This document shows, in pieces, positions 16,913 through 26,600 of a DNA stretch of 64,000 nucleotides (its first letter is position 1; each line of letters begins with the position of its first letter). The position numbers and the translations under genes were made by a program. Source of the stretch: M3007 sp031425155 (GTDB taxonomy: Bacteria; Bacteroidota; Bacteroidia; Chitinophagales; Saprospiraceae); contig JANPIV010000058.1 of the NCBI GenBank assembly GCA_031425155.1, forward strand, positions 1 through 64,000, in the 5' to 3' direction. The notes under the pieces were generated by a model, which saw nothing but the letters and a program-made list of their open reading frames with translations, was not told where the DNA came from and made no database searches.

Positions 16913-19900
16913 ATGTCCCTACCGATTCGTTCAAAACACCTGCCCCGGGCCGGACACATTGTCCTGTTTGCAGCCTTGTTTCTGGTTTTTTTGTTGTCCG
17001 TTGGCCGACTTTCGGCGCAATGCAATTTGGCCTGTAGCCAGAATATTTCCGTCTCCCTCGACGATGCCGGGCAAGCAACGATTATTCCGGCCATGATCCT
17101 GTTGGGCACCTCTTGCTCCGACCCTTTTGACGTTAAATTGTCCACCGCACCAGGTGTTTTTGTAACTAATCCGTTGACTTGCAACGACATTGGCAAAACG
17201 ATCACCGCCACTGTGCGTCATCTGCCCACCGGCAATAGTTGCTCGAGTACCCTTCAGGTGCTGGATGCCTTGTCGCCCATACTGTCCTGCCCGGAGGTAA
17301 GCGTGATCTGTGGTCAGGAGGATACGCCTTCTTACACCGGCCTCCCTGTGGCAACCGATAATTGTACGTCCGCACTCTTGAATTATCAGCATTCCGATGC
17401 CGAATCCAACCTTGGCTGTGGTGCTACCCATGCCGGTTATCCGGTCATCCGCCGGATTGATCGTCAATGGATCGTGACCGATGGTGCCGCTAATTCTGCC
17501 TCCTGCGTGCAACAAATCTGGACGCGCCGACCCACTGCCGCAGATGTGGCTTTCCCAGCGCATCGCAATGGCATTGCGATGCCGCCCCTGCAATGTGGCC
17601 AGGACCCCAATGACCTGCAGCTTACCGGGCAGCCCACGGTGGGCGGAAAACCCATTGATAACAGCAGCCTGTGTGAAATAGGTGTGGCGCATGTAGATCA
17701 AACCGTAAATTATTGCGGGACAGGTGGTTACACAGTTTTACGCACCTGGTCGCTGATCGAATTTTGCAACAGCAATGTCACCCAGTATCAGCAAATTATC
17801 CAGATAAAAGACCAGACACCACCAGTCATTTTGCCTCCGGCTGAACTTACCGTCGGTACATCAAGCAATCAATGTGGCGCTACGGTGACCCTGCCGCAGA
17901 CGAGTGCCACGGATAATTGTTCCACGCTGACTATCGCGCCCACCTGGGAATATGGTAATGGATATGGCCCTTTTACAAACGTCCCGTTGGGCAGTTACGT
18001 CGTCCGTTACATAGCCACCGATGCTTGTGGCAATAGTGCTTCGGTGAGTGCTGTGGTGCATGTAGTGGACAATGCTCCGCCCACTGCCATTTGCGCAGCC
18101 GCTTTGCAAATGTCGCTCGGTGCCGACGGGACTGCCCAGTTACAGGCCAGCATACTGGATGGCGGAAGTTATGACCAATGCAGTGGTGTTACCCTGGATA
18201 TCAGCCGGGATGAGGTGACTTATTCCTCCTCGCTGCCGCTGACTTGCGCCGATTTGGGTCAGCCGGTAGCCATCACCCTGCGCGTCACCGATGCCGTCGG
18301 GCTGGATAATTTTTGCGTCACCAATGTTACTATACGCGATTTTTTAAAGCCGACTTTGGTGTGTCCCGCCAATGTGACCCTTAATTGCTTGCAGGATTAT
18401 CACGAGCTGGCCCAGACCGGCCTGGCCCAGGCAACCGACAATTGTACTTTGCAAAGCCTGGATTCTACTGATGCAGTACTCCTGAATGGCTGCCACATCG
18501 GCACGGTCACCCGCTCCTGGAGGGCCACCGATGCAGCCGGAAATACCAGAACCTGCACCCAAACCATCCGGCTAATACCGATCAGCACCACCACCGTCAC
18601 CTTTCCGGCGGACGTAGTGGTCAGTAATTGCGACAATGCAGCAGCAACGGCCCCCTCGGCAACGGGCGAGCCGGTGCTGGGCGGCCAGTCGTGCTATGCT
18701 TTATCCGTCACTTATACCGATCAGGTTTTTCCGGGTTTTCCCCCGTATTGTTCGCGCATCATACGCAGCTGGCGGGTCATTGATTTTTGTATTAATAATC
18801 TCAATGGCGGTTCGGCTGGTGTTTGGCAGCAAACCCAAATACTGGACGTACGCGATAACAGCGGGCCAACGCTTTATCTACCCGCCGACCTGACCGTAAA
18901 CGCCAGTCAATCCGGCTGCATGGCTCAGGTGAATTTGCCCGATGCTACGGCGACCGATTGCAGCAGCACGGTCACGATCACCCAGAACAGTGCGTATGCT
19001 ACGCCCGGCGTGAATGCCTCCGGTACCTACCCGTTGGGAATGAATACGGTGACTTTCCAGGCGACTGATGGCTGCGGGAACGTGACCCAGCAAACCATGC
19101 GTATTACGGTGCAGGATGCCACTCCTCCCAATGCCTTGTGTACCAGTGGTGTAGTAGTCAACATTGGGACAGACAGCCTGACTGGGCTGAACCCACCGTT
19201 GCTGGGTAGCGGCAGTACCGACCCATGTTCGTCCAGCCTGACTTTTTCGGCTTCGCCCACGGCTTTTACCTGCCAACAAATTGGTTATCAGACCGTTACG
19301 CTGACGGTAACCGATGCGGCGGGAAACAGCGCCACTTGCCAAACCCTGGTCAATGTGCAGGATAGCAATGAAAATTGCGGCGGATCGCTGCACAAAGTGG
19401 ACGGCATCATCCGTACGCCGACCGGACAACGCGTGGCCGAAATATCCATGCGCCTGATCGGCAGTGGCTTTTCTGAAACAACCGACTGCGATAGTCTGGG
19501 CCATTTCGCTTTCAGCGAAATACCGACGGGTTCTTACCAATTGAAACCCGGAAACAACGCCAAATGGCTCAATGGCGTCACCACTTTTGATCTGTTGATG
19601 ATCTCCCGCCATATTCTTGGCCTGCAACCGCTGACCTCGCCCTACCAGATGCTGGCCGCCGATGCCAACCGTTCCGGCTCTATCACCGCGCTGGATATTA
19701 TTCAGCTGCGCAAGGTCATTCTGGGCATTCAGGACTCGGTGCCAACCGGTACGTCATGGCGTTTTATACCCTCCGATTTTGTATTTACCGATACGCTGAA
19801 TCCGTTTACAAATGCCCCGCCCGAAGCGATTACGCTGACGGGTTTGCACAATGACCAGCCCGGCCGAAACTTCATTGGCATGAAAGTCGGTGACCTGAAT

Positions 19901-20623
19901 GGCAACAGCAATGCTGCCGATCCACGTTCCGGGCAGGATACGGCCTGGATAGAATTGCCGGATGTATTGCTCCATCCCGGCGTACCGGTGGCCGTGCCCC
20001 TGCGCTTGAAAAACTGGGCTGCGCTTGCCGGTTTTCAATTTGAAATAGCCTTGCAACCAGATTGGGTGAGCCTGGATTCGGTGGATATTTCGGCAGCCAA
20101 TTTATTGAATAACAGCCACTTATACCGCCGGAACGATCATGTGCTGGCCTTTAGTTGGGATGATGGCCAACAGCAGGCTAGCCCCGATGATTCGGTGGTA
20201 GTAGTGTTGCATTTACTGCCCAAACAAACCGTCCGGCTGCAGGCGGCAGTACAGTTCCAACGCGAGCGAGTCGCCCCCGAATCCTACCCAACTGACCAGG
20301 AAATCATTGCCCCATTGGCACTGCGATTTCTGCCGGAACCAGGCGTGGGCAAACCCGCTGCTGCTGGCCTGCTGGTTTTTCCCAATCCTTTTTCCGAGGT
20401 CACCACGCTGGCTTTTGATTTGCCGGAAGCCGGAGAAGTACAACTTTCCGTGACCGATAGCCGGGGCGTTCCGGTGCTGTCGCGAAATGGTTATTTTGGT
20501 GTGGGCTACCAGCAGTGGCGCATTCAGGGCGGGGAGTTGCCGGGGCCGGGCGTTTATTATTGTCATATCATATCCGCTGCGCGTACTTTTTCTGCCAATG
20601 CCGGGCTGATTTTTGGAAAATAA
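16913..20623 (+). CDS. Second giant secreted HYR/dockerin-like T9SS protein
   Basis: 1236 aa from the ATG at 16913. An upstream GTG (16790) would add 41 residues but overlaps a promoter-like element. A hydrophobic signal (HIVLFAALFLVFLLSVGRLS) follows. The body is a series of Cys-rich immunoglobulin-like HYR domains, recognisable as GSYVVRYIATDACGNSASVS and PLGMNTVTFQATDGCGNVTQ. Near residue 905 come GVTTFDLLMISRHILGLQ and DANRSGSITALDIIQLRKVI, a dockerin-like pair of which only the second has a complete calcium-type loop. A cohesin-like segment (GFQFEIALQPDWVSL) and a C-terminal sorting domain (FPNPFSEVTTLAFDL) end the protein. The architecture mirrors that of the preceding gene, so the two are probably ancient paralogues. 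Confidence 0.88.
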   Translation: MSLPIRSKHLPRAGHIVLFAALFLVFLLSVGRLSAQCNLACSQNISVSLDDAGQATIIPAMILLGTSCSDPFDVKLSTAPGVFVTNPLTCNDIGKTITATVRHLPTGNSCSSTLQVLDALSPILSCPEVSVICGQEDTPSYTGLPVATDNCTSALLNYQHSDAESNLGCGATHAGYPVIRRIDRQWIVTDGAANSASCVQQIWTRRPTAADVAFPAHRNGIAMPPLQCGQDPNDLQLTGQPTVGGKPIDNSSLCEIGVAHVDQTVNYCGTGGYTVLRTWSLIEFCNSNVTQYQQIIQIKDQTPPVILPPAELTVGTSSNQCGATVTLPQTSATDNCSTLTIAPTWEYGNGYGPFTNVPLGSYVVRYIATDACGNSASVSAVVHVVDNAPPTAICAAALQMSLGADGTAQLQASILDGGSYDQCSGVTLDISRDEVTYSSSLPLTCADLGQPVAITLRVTDAVGLDNFCVTNVTIRDFLKPTLVCPANVTLNCLQDYHELAQTGLAQATDNCTLQSLDSTDAVLLNGCHIGTVTRSWRATDAAGNTRTCTQTIRLIPISTTTVTFPADVVVSNCDNAAATAPSATGEPVLGGQSCYALSVTYTDQVFPGFPPYCSRIIRSWRVIDFCINNLNGGSAGVWQQTQILDVRDNSGPTLYLPADLTVNASQSGCMAQVNLPDATATDCSSTVTITQNSAYATPGVNASGTYPLGMNTVTFQATDGCGNVTQQTMRITVQDATPPNALCTSGVVVNIGTDSLTGLNPPLLGSGSTDPCSSSLTFSASPTAFTCQQIGYQTVTLTVTDAAGNSATCQTLVNVQDSNENCGGSLHKVDGIIRTPTGQRVAEISMRLIGSGFSETTDCDSLGHFAFSEIPTGSYQLKPGNNAKWLNGVTTFDLLMISRHILGLQPLTSPYQMLAADANRSGSITALDIIQLRKVILGIQDSVPTGTSWRFIPSDFVFTDTLNPFTNAPPEAITLTGLHNDQPGRNFIGMKVGDLNGNSNAADPRSGQDTAWIELPDVLLHPGVPVAVPLRLKNWAALAGFQFEIALQPDWVSLDSVDISAANLLNNSHLYRRNDHVLAFSWDDGQQQASPDDSVVVVLHLLPKQTVRLQAAVQFQRERVAPESYPTDQEIIAPLALRFLPEPGVGKPAAAGLLVFPNPFSEVTTLAFDLPEAGEVQLSVTDSRGVPVLSRNGYFGVGYQQWRIQGGELPGPGVYYCHIISAARTFSANAGLIFGK

Positions 20624-20653
20624 AGGCGGTACATTTGACCCAAAAAACCGGCG

Positions 20654-23092
20654 GTGCAACGTTTTCTATTGGCGAGTTTTGAAAAAATAAAAAGTGCAGG
20701 TCGGCGGGTGGCACAACGCGCGCTGGCTTTTGGTCGCCGGAGGCCCCGCCTGACGATAGTTGCGATCATTTTGCTGGCATTATGGCTTTTTTGTTTGCCC
20801 CGGCCTTTGTTTGATAAGCCAGTTTCCAAGGTAGTAGAAGATCGGCACGGTGAATTGCTGGGGGCACGCATTGCCAAGGACGGCCAATGGCGATTTCCGA
20901 AAACCGAAAAAGTGCCGTCCAAATACGCGGACTGTCTGGTGGCCTTTGAAGACAAACGTTTTTGGTGGCATCCCGGCGTGGACCCGGCCGGTTTGCTGCG
21001 TTCCCTGGTGCAGAATATTCGCGGAGGCCGGGTCATCAGTGGCGGCAGCACGATCACTATGCAGGTCATCCGTATGGCCCGCAACAATCCTGGCCGCACC
21101 ATCCTGGAAAAGGTCATCGAAGTAGCGATGGCTACCCGGCTCGAACTTACTTATTCCAAACGCTCTATTTTAGCCCTTTACGCTTCCAATGCCCCTTTTG
21201 GCGGCAATGTAGTCGGCCTGGAGGCGGCTTCCTGGCGTTATTATGGCAAGCGGCCCGACCTGCTGACCTGGGCGGAATCGGCGACATTGGCTGTGCTTCC
21301 GAACAGCCCGGCACTCATCCACCCCGGTCGCAACCGCAATGCGCTGCTGGCCAAGCGCAACCGACTGCTGGAACGTCTGCGCGATCTGGGTAAATTCACC
21401 GCCTCCGAATGCGATCTGGCCGCCTCCGAACCGCTGCCCGACGATCCGCTGCCGCTGCCGCAGTTGGCCCCGCATTTACTTGACCGGCTGGCTGCCAACG
21501 GGGATGGCCGCACGAACCGTTTTCTGACCACCATTGACCGCGATTTGCAGAGGCGCATCACGGATATTGTAATCCGTCGGCACGAGATTTATCAGGGTAA
21601 TGACATTCATAATCTGGCGGCTGTGGTGCTCGATGTACAAAGCGGCGAGGTGCTGGCCTACGTGGGCAATGTACCGGGCGCGGGCAAAGAACATGGGGAA
21701 GCCGTGGATATTATTGCCGCACCGCGTAGTACGGGCAGTATTTTGAAACCCTATTTGTATGCGCTGGCCTTGGAAAGCGGCGACATTTTGCCACGCAGTC
21801 TGCTCCGCGACGTGCCCACCCAACTGGGCGAATACAAGCCCGAAAATTTCTATCAATCCTACGATGGCGTGGTGTCGGCCAAGCGGGCCATTATTCGTTC
21901 GCTGAATGTGCCTTTTGTGCTGCTGCTCCAGCAATATGGGCTGGAAAAATTTCATTTCAACCTGCGCCGCCTGGGCCTGAGCACCATCAACAAGCCGCCT
22001 GAACATTACGGACTGTCGCTTATTCTGGGTGGCGCGGAAGCCAATCTGCTCGATATTACCAACACCTACGCCTGCATGGCCCGCGAACTGGGCAGTTTTT
22101 ATGACCGTAATGGTCGCTATGATGCGGGTGATTTTCGTCCGCCGGTTTTTTTGCAACAGCAACGTCCACGGGCGCAAAGTCCGCGCACCACTACGGATTT
22201 GTTGAGTGCCGGGGCCATCTGGCATACCTTCGAGGCGATGCGGGAAGTGGAACGCCCCAACAGCGCGGGCGAGTGGGAACTTTTTCGTGCCGGGCAGCCC
22301 ATTGCCTGGAAAACGGGTACCAGTTTTGGCTTTCGTGATGCCTGGGCCGCCGGGGTGACGCCACACTATGCTGTGGGCGTCTGGGTCGGTAATGCCGACG
22401 GCGAGGGGCGGCCCGGACTGGTGGGGGTAGAAATGGCGGCCCCCGCTTTGTTCGAGATTTTTGCCCAATTACCCGGCAATGAGGCGTGGTTCGATCCACC
22501 ATACGATGATATGGTGCAGGCCGCCGTCTGTCGCCAGAGCGGCTTTCGGGCCGGGGAATATTGCGAACCGGATACGGTCTGGATTCCCAAAAGTGGGCTG
22601 AAGGGCCTGGTATGCTCGTATCACCAGTTGCTCCACCTCGATGCTACGGGCCAATGGCAGGTGAGCAGCGATTGTGCGCCGCCCGCTTCCATGCAGCATG
22701 TGCCGTGGTTTGTGCTGCCGCCGCTGGAAGAGTTTTATTTCAAAAATAAAAATCCTGCTTATCGTACGCCACCGCCGGTTCGGCCCGATTGCCTGGGCTC
22801 CCAAATGGCGCAGGCCCACTCACCCATGCAACTGATCTATCCCAAACACCCGACCCGGATATATGTCCCGATAGATTTGAACGGCCAACTGAGCAGCACC
22901 GTTTTTCAGGTCGCCCACCGCAATCCTGATACCGAAATATTCTGGCATCTGGATGGGGTGTACCTGGGTAGTACCCGTACTTTTCACCAGATGGCCCTGC
23001 AACCATCAGTTGGTCCGCATCGGATGGCATTGGTGGATAAAGATGGCTACCGGCTGGAATTGCCGTTTGAAATCATTGGCAAGGGAAAATAA
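20654..23092 (+). CDS. pbpC: Penicillin-binding protein 1C
   Basis: 812 aa from a GTG start. A basic N-terminus precedes one membrane anchor (LTIVAIILLALWLFCL). The glycosyltransferase domain shows VAFEDKRFWWHPGVDP and ISGGSTITMQVIRMA. The transpeptidase domain shows the SxxK motif as STGSILKP, SLN as IRSLNVPF and KTGT as AWKTGTSFGF. The C-terminal extension (TRIYVPIDLNGQ) matches the BiPBP_C domain of PbpC. It polymerises and crosslinks peptidoglycan at the inner membrane. In many bacteria pbpC pairs with an alpha-2-macroglobulin gene; none is present here. It starts 30 nt after the giant T9SS gene. Confidence 0.95.
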   Translation: MQRFLLASFEKIKSAGRRVAQRALAFGRRRPRLTIVAIILLALWLFCLPRPLFDKPVSKVVEDRHGELLGARIAKDGQWRFPKTEKVPSKYADCLVAFEDKRFWWHPGVDPAGLLRSLVQNIRGGRVISGGSTITMQVIRMARNNPGRTILEKVIEVAMATRLELTYSKRSILALYASNAPFGGNVVGLEAASWRYYGKRPDLLTWAESATLAVLPNSPALIHPGRNRNALLAKRNRLLERLRDLGKFTASECDLAASEPLPDDPLPLPQLAPHLLDRLAANGDGRTNRFLTTIDRDLQRRITDIVIRRHEIYQGNDIHNLAAVVLDVQSGEVLAYVGNVPGAGKEHGEAVDIIAAPRSTGSILKPYLYALALESGDILPRSLLRDVPTQLGEYKPENFYQSYDGVVSAKRAIIRSLNVPFVLLLQQYGLEKFHFNLRRLGLSTINKPPEHYGLSLILGGAEANLLDITNTYACMARELGSFYDRNGRYDAGDFRPPVFLQQQRPRAQSPRTTTDLLSAGAIWHTFEAMREVERPNSAGEWELFRAGQPIAWKTGTSFGFRDAWAAGVTPHYAVGVWVGNADGEGRPGLVGVEMAAPALFEIFAQLPGNEAWFDPPYDDMVQAAVCRQSGFRAGEYCEPDTVWIPKSGLKGLVCSYHQLLHLDATGQWQVSSDCAPPASMQHVPWFVLPPLEEFYFKNKNPAYRTPPPVRPDCLGSQMAQAHSPMQLIYPKHPTRIYVPIDLNGQLSSTVFQVAHRNPDTEIFWHLDGVYLGSTRTFHQMALQPSVGPHRMALVDKDGYRLELPFEIIGKGK

Positions 23093-23094
23093 AA

Positions 23095-23124
23095 CGAGCC
23101 ATTCCGACAGCTCGGAATGGCTCG
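23095..23124 (-). terminator. Bidirectional hairpin, minus-strand terminator of the small basic gene
   Basis: CGAGCCATTCCGA and TCGGAATGGCTCG are perfect 13-bp arms with a 4-nt loop. Read on the minus strand the hairpin is followed by TTTTATTTT, a good intrinsic terminator for the small gene at 23157-23309; it may also stop pbpC transcription. Confidence 0.8.
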
Positions 23125-23156
23125 CATTTGGCGGTGAATTAGTTAGGTGCTCATCG

Positions 23157-23309
23157 TCATTCTTCATCCTCCTCCGGCAGGGCCCGCAGGCGATACTTCA
23201 CCTTTTCTACGGGTTTGAGTTTTTTCTTTTTGTGGTCATGTGCCATTTGAACGCGGGTTGGTTCTTCGACACGACGCGGGTCTTTTTTGCTCTTTTCCCA
23301 ATGTTTCAT
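23157..23309 (-). CDS. Small highly charged protein
   Basis: 50 aa from the ATG at 23309; the frame continues upstream to 23366. The sequence is strongly basic in the middle (HDHKKKKLKPVEKVKYRLR) and acidic at the end (PEEDEE). No domain is recognised. A well-formed minus-strand terminator directly after the stop and the isolated position between two plus-strand genes support a real transcript. A nucleic-acid-associated role is possible but unproven. Confidence 0.5.
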   Translation of the reverse strand: MKHWEKSKKDPRRVEEPTRVQMAHDHKKKKLKPVEKVKYRLRALPEEDEE

Positions 23310-23603
23310 GGCAAAAGTGAAGGTTGGTTTCGCCGCCTTGTTGCCTTTTGACAAAAAAACATACAAGAGGTTTGTTAAAAAATAGTGAACATATTATTTG
23401 GTCAAACTGATGGGCTGCCAGTAAAACAACCTAATCCGCTCACCCAAACAAGTACAAAAATAATCCCTCCTGCGCTTCTGTCAATAGTGTGTCAATATTT
23501 TTTTTGCCTATTTATCAATCAGTACACAATGTGCCCAAATAGTGAATTGTGACAAATTGCGAAATTCCAGCGGGCAATTTTCTCAATCCGGTGCATCTGG
23601 CTT

Positions 23604-23611
23604 TACTTTTG
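23604..23611 (+). promoter_or_regulatory. Candidate -7 element of the subtilase gene
   Basis: TACTTTTG fits TAnnTTTG, 52 nt before the ATG at 23664. No clear TTG is found 20 nt upstream. The intergenic stretch 23310-23603 otherwise holds only AT-rich sequence. Confidence 0.5.
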
Positions 23612-23663
23612 AGCGATTTGTAATTCTTACTTTATCTGTTTGACCAATTTTGCCCGTCAGGAC

Positions 23664-26600
23664 ATGAGAAAAATTTATCCTATTTTAGTGTTGGCAGCTG
23701 TCTGGCTGTCCACTTTTTCGGCCTTCGGCCAACAACCCTACGCCGTGCAGTTCACCTGGGGGACAGAGTACTTTCCGGCCAATTATGCTGAAGTACGCCT
23801 GCATCCTGGTATAACACCCGGTGAAGTAGTCAGCGGACGTTTTGTGCGCTACATCCAATGTAATCAGTTGCCGACTGCCGCTGAACGCTCGGAGTTGGAA
23901 CTCGCTGGGGTACAATTCATTACCTATGTCCGGTTTGGTGCATATCTGGTGAGTTTGCCGCAAAATTTCGATTTTTCCTTACTGGAAAAATTACACGTGC
24001 GCAGTGTGGTAGCCGTGCCGGGCGAGTGGAAACTGGCGCGTTCGCTCCGGGAAAAACCCTACGGTGCCTGGGCCGTACACGGCGATAAAATAGACGTGAA
24101 TCTGCAATTGTATCCCCATATTTCCATTGCGCGCGGTGCCGAACTATGTCGGCAATATGGCCTGACGGTGCTGCTGGAAGGCCGCGAAAACGGCTTCCTG
24201 CAAGTACAATTGCCGGAGGCGAATCTGGCGGCGGTCGCTACCCTACCCTTTGTGCAATACCTCGAACTGAAATCAGCCCCCGGTAAGCCGGAGGATATTA
24301 AAGGTCGCAGCCTGCATCGCGCCAACCTGCTGGACAGCGACAATAGCCTGGGCAAACACTACAATGGCGCGGGCGTAAACGTGCTGGTACGCGACGATGG
24401 GCAACTGGGGCCGCATATTGATTTTCAGGGTCGTCTGAATAATCTGGCCCAGGGCCTGCCTGAATCCGGCACCCACGGGGATGGCGTAGGCGGCATTATT
24501 GGTGCTGCCGGCAATCTGGACCCCACCAAAAAAGGCATGGCTGCCGGAGCTAATCTCTTTACGGTGGACTATACCTCAGAGTTTCAGGATCAAACCCTGC
24601 CGCTGCACCTCGATGAGAATGTCACCATTACGAATACTTCGTACTCCAATGGTTGCAACGCCGGCTATACCATTATTTCGCAAACCATTGACCGGCAACT
24701 GTTTGAACATCCAACGCTGATGCACGTGTTCTCGGCTGGCAATAACAACGGCGTCGAAGACTGTGGCTATGGCGCGGGCGATCAATGGGGCAATATCACC
24801 GGGGGACACAAAATGGGCAAGAATGCCATTGCGACAGCCAATCTGATCGCTGATGCCACTTTGGATGCCAGTTCGAGCCGTGGCCCGGCCCACGACGGGC
24901 GGCTAAAACCCGATATTTCGGCAAATGGTACGAATCAGAATTCCTGTAGTCCCAACAATAATTATCAGGTATTTGGCGGCACATCGGGCGCCGCACCGGG
25001 TATTGCGGGCTGCCTTGCGCAACTCACGCAGGCTTACAAGGAAATGCACAGCGATGTATATCCGTCGGCGGCCCTGCTGAAAGCCACTATTCTCAACACC
25101 GCCAATGATTTGGGCAATCCGGGCCCGGATTTCAAATTCGGCTGGGGACATGTAAATGCCTATCGCGCCCTGCATTTATTGGAAGAAAACCGCTGGCTGG
25201 AAGGCAGTACCGATCAGGGAGGCAGTGCTGACCACACAATAGTGGTGCCTGCCGGAGTTAAACTCGCTAAAATTATGGTGTACTGGGCTGAACGGCCCGC
25301 TGCGGAAAATGCTTCCAAATCCCTGCTCAACGATCTTGACCTGACGGTAACCAATTTGGAAGGGGTGGTGAGCCTGCCCTGGAAACTCGACCCGACCCCC
25401 AACCCGAATATCCTCGATCTGCCCGCCGGGAAGGGCCGCGATTCGTTGAATAATGTGGAACAAGTCGCACTGGACAATCCCGCCGCCGGCGTCTATAAAG
25501 TCATCATCAATGGCACCGAAGTGCCCTTCGGGCCGCAGGCCTATGTAGTGGTTTGGGAGTTCGTAACGGACGAAGTAACCCTGACCTATCCGGCTGGTGG
25601 AGAGGGCTTTGTACCTGGCGAGACCGAGCGATTGCACTGGGATGCGTACGGTAGTACACAGAATTTCTCCCTGCGTTATTCTACCAATAACGGTACTTCG
25701 TGGATACCGATCACTACGACGACCGATCCCGGCAGAAGATGGCACGACTGGACGGTACCCAGCACCGTGAGCGGTCAGGTGCAGCTGCAAATAACACGTG
25801 GCGATAAAATGGATACTACGGATTTCCCTTTTACCATCGCCCGCATACCACAAAATGTAGAGATCAAAAAAGTGTGCCCCGACTCCATCACCGTGGGCTG
25901 GACCGCCGTCAATAATGATACGCTCTCCTATGCGGTCTATTTGCTGGGACAGAAATATATGGAACTGAGCGGGGTATCACCCACCAATTCCTACACTTTC
26001 CCTATTCAGAGTGCCGGTGACGAGCAATGGATAGCCGTTCGTGCGCACCATGATAATGGCCTGACCGGACGACGTTCTATCGCCATTTACTGGCCGGGCG
26101 AATTGAAAAACTGCCCCCAGACGAATGATCTGGGAGTACGGGAATTAGTCGAGCCAAACGGAGAGGCGATTGTGTCCTGCGGCCCGGTCAGCCGAAATAT
26201 AACCGTACGCCTGGTCAATGAAGGCATAGAGCCGGTCACCGGGGCCACCTTGTATTATCAATTGAACGGCGAATTGCCGGTGAGTGAAGCGATAGACACT
26301 ATTCCGCCCGGCCAAACGACGTTTTTTACGTTCCAGAACCCCACTGCTATTACCACGACCGGCCCAACCAATCTTCGTATCTGGGCAAAATATCCCGGCG
26401 ATCAGGTTTTTTTCAATGATACGCTGAATATCGCCTTTTCCTCTACGGTGGGTACCACGACAGGTTATTTTGTGGAAGATTTTGATGAGCCCGTCTTCCC
26501 GCCAATGGGCTGGACGGTGGTCAATCCCGATCAGAGCACGACCTGGGTGCATACGGTGGATGATGTGACTGGTTCTGATGGAGAACTCACCCGCGCCGTA

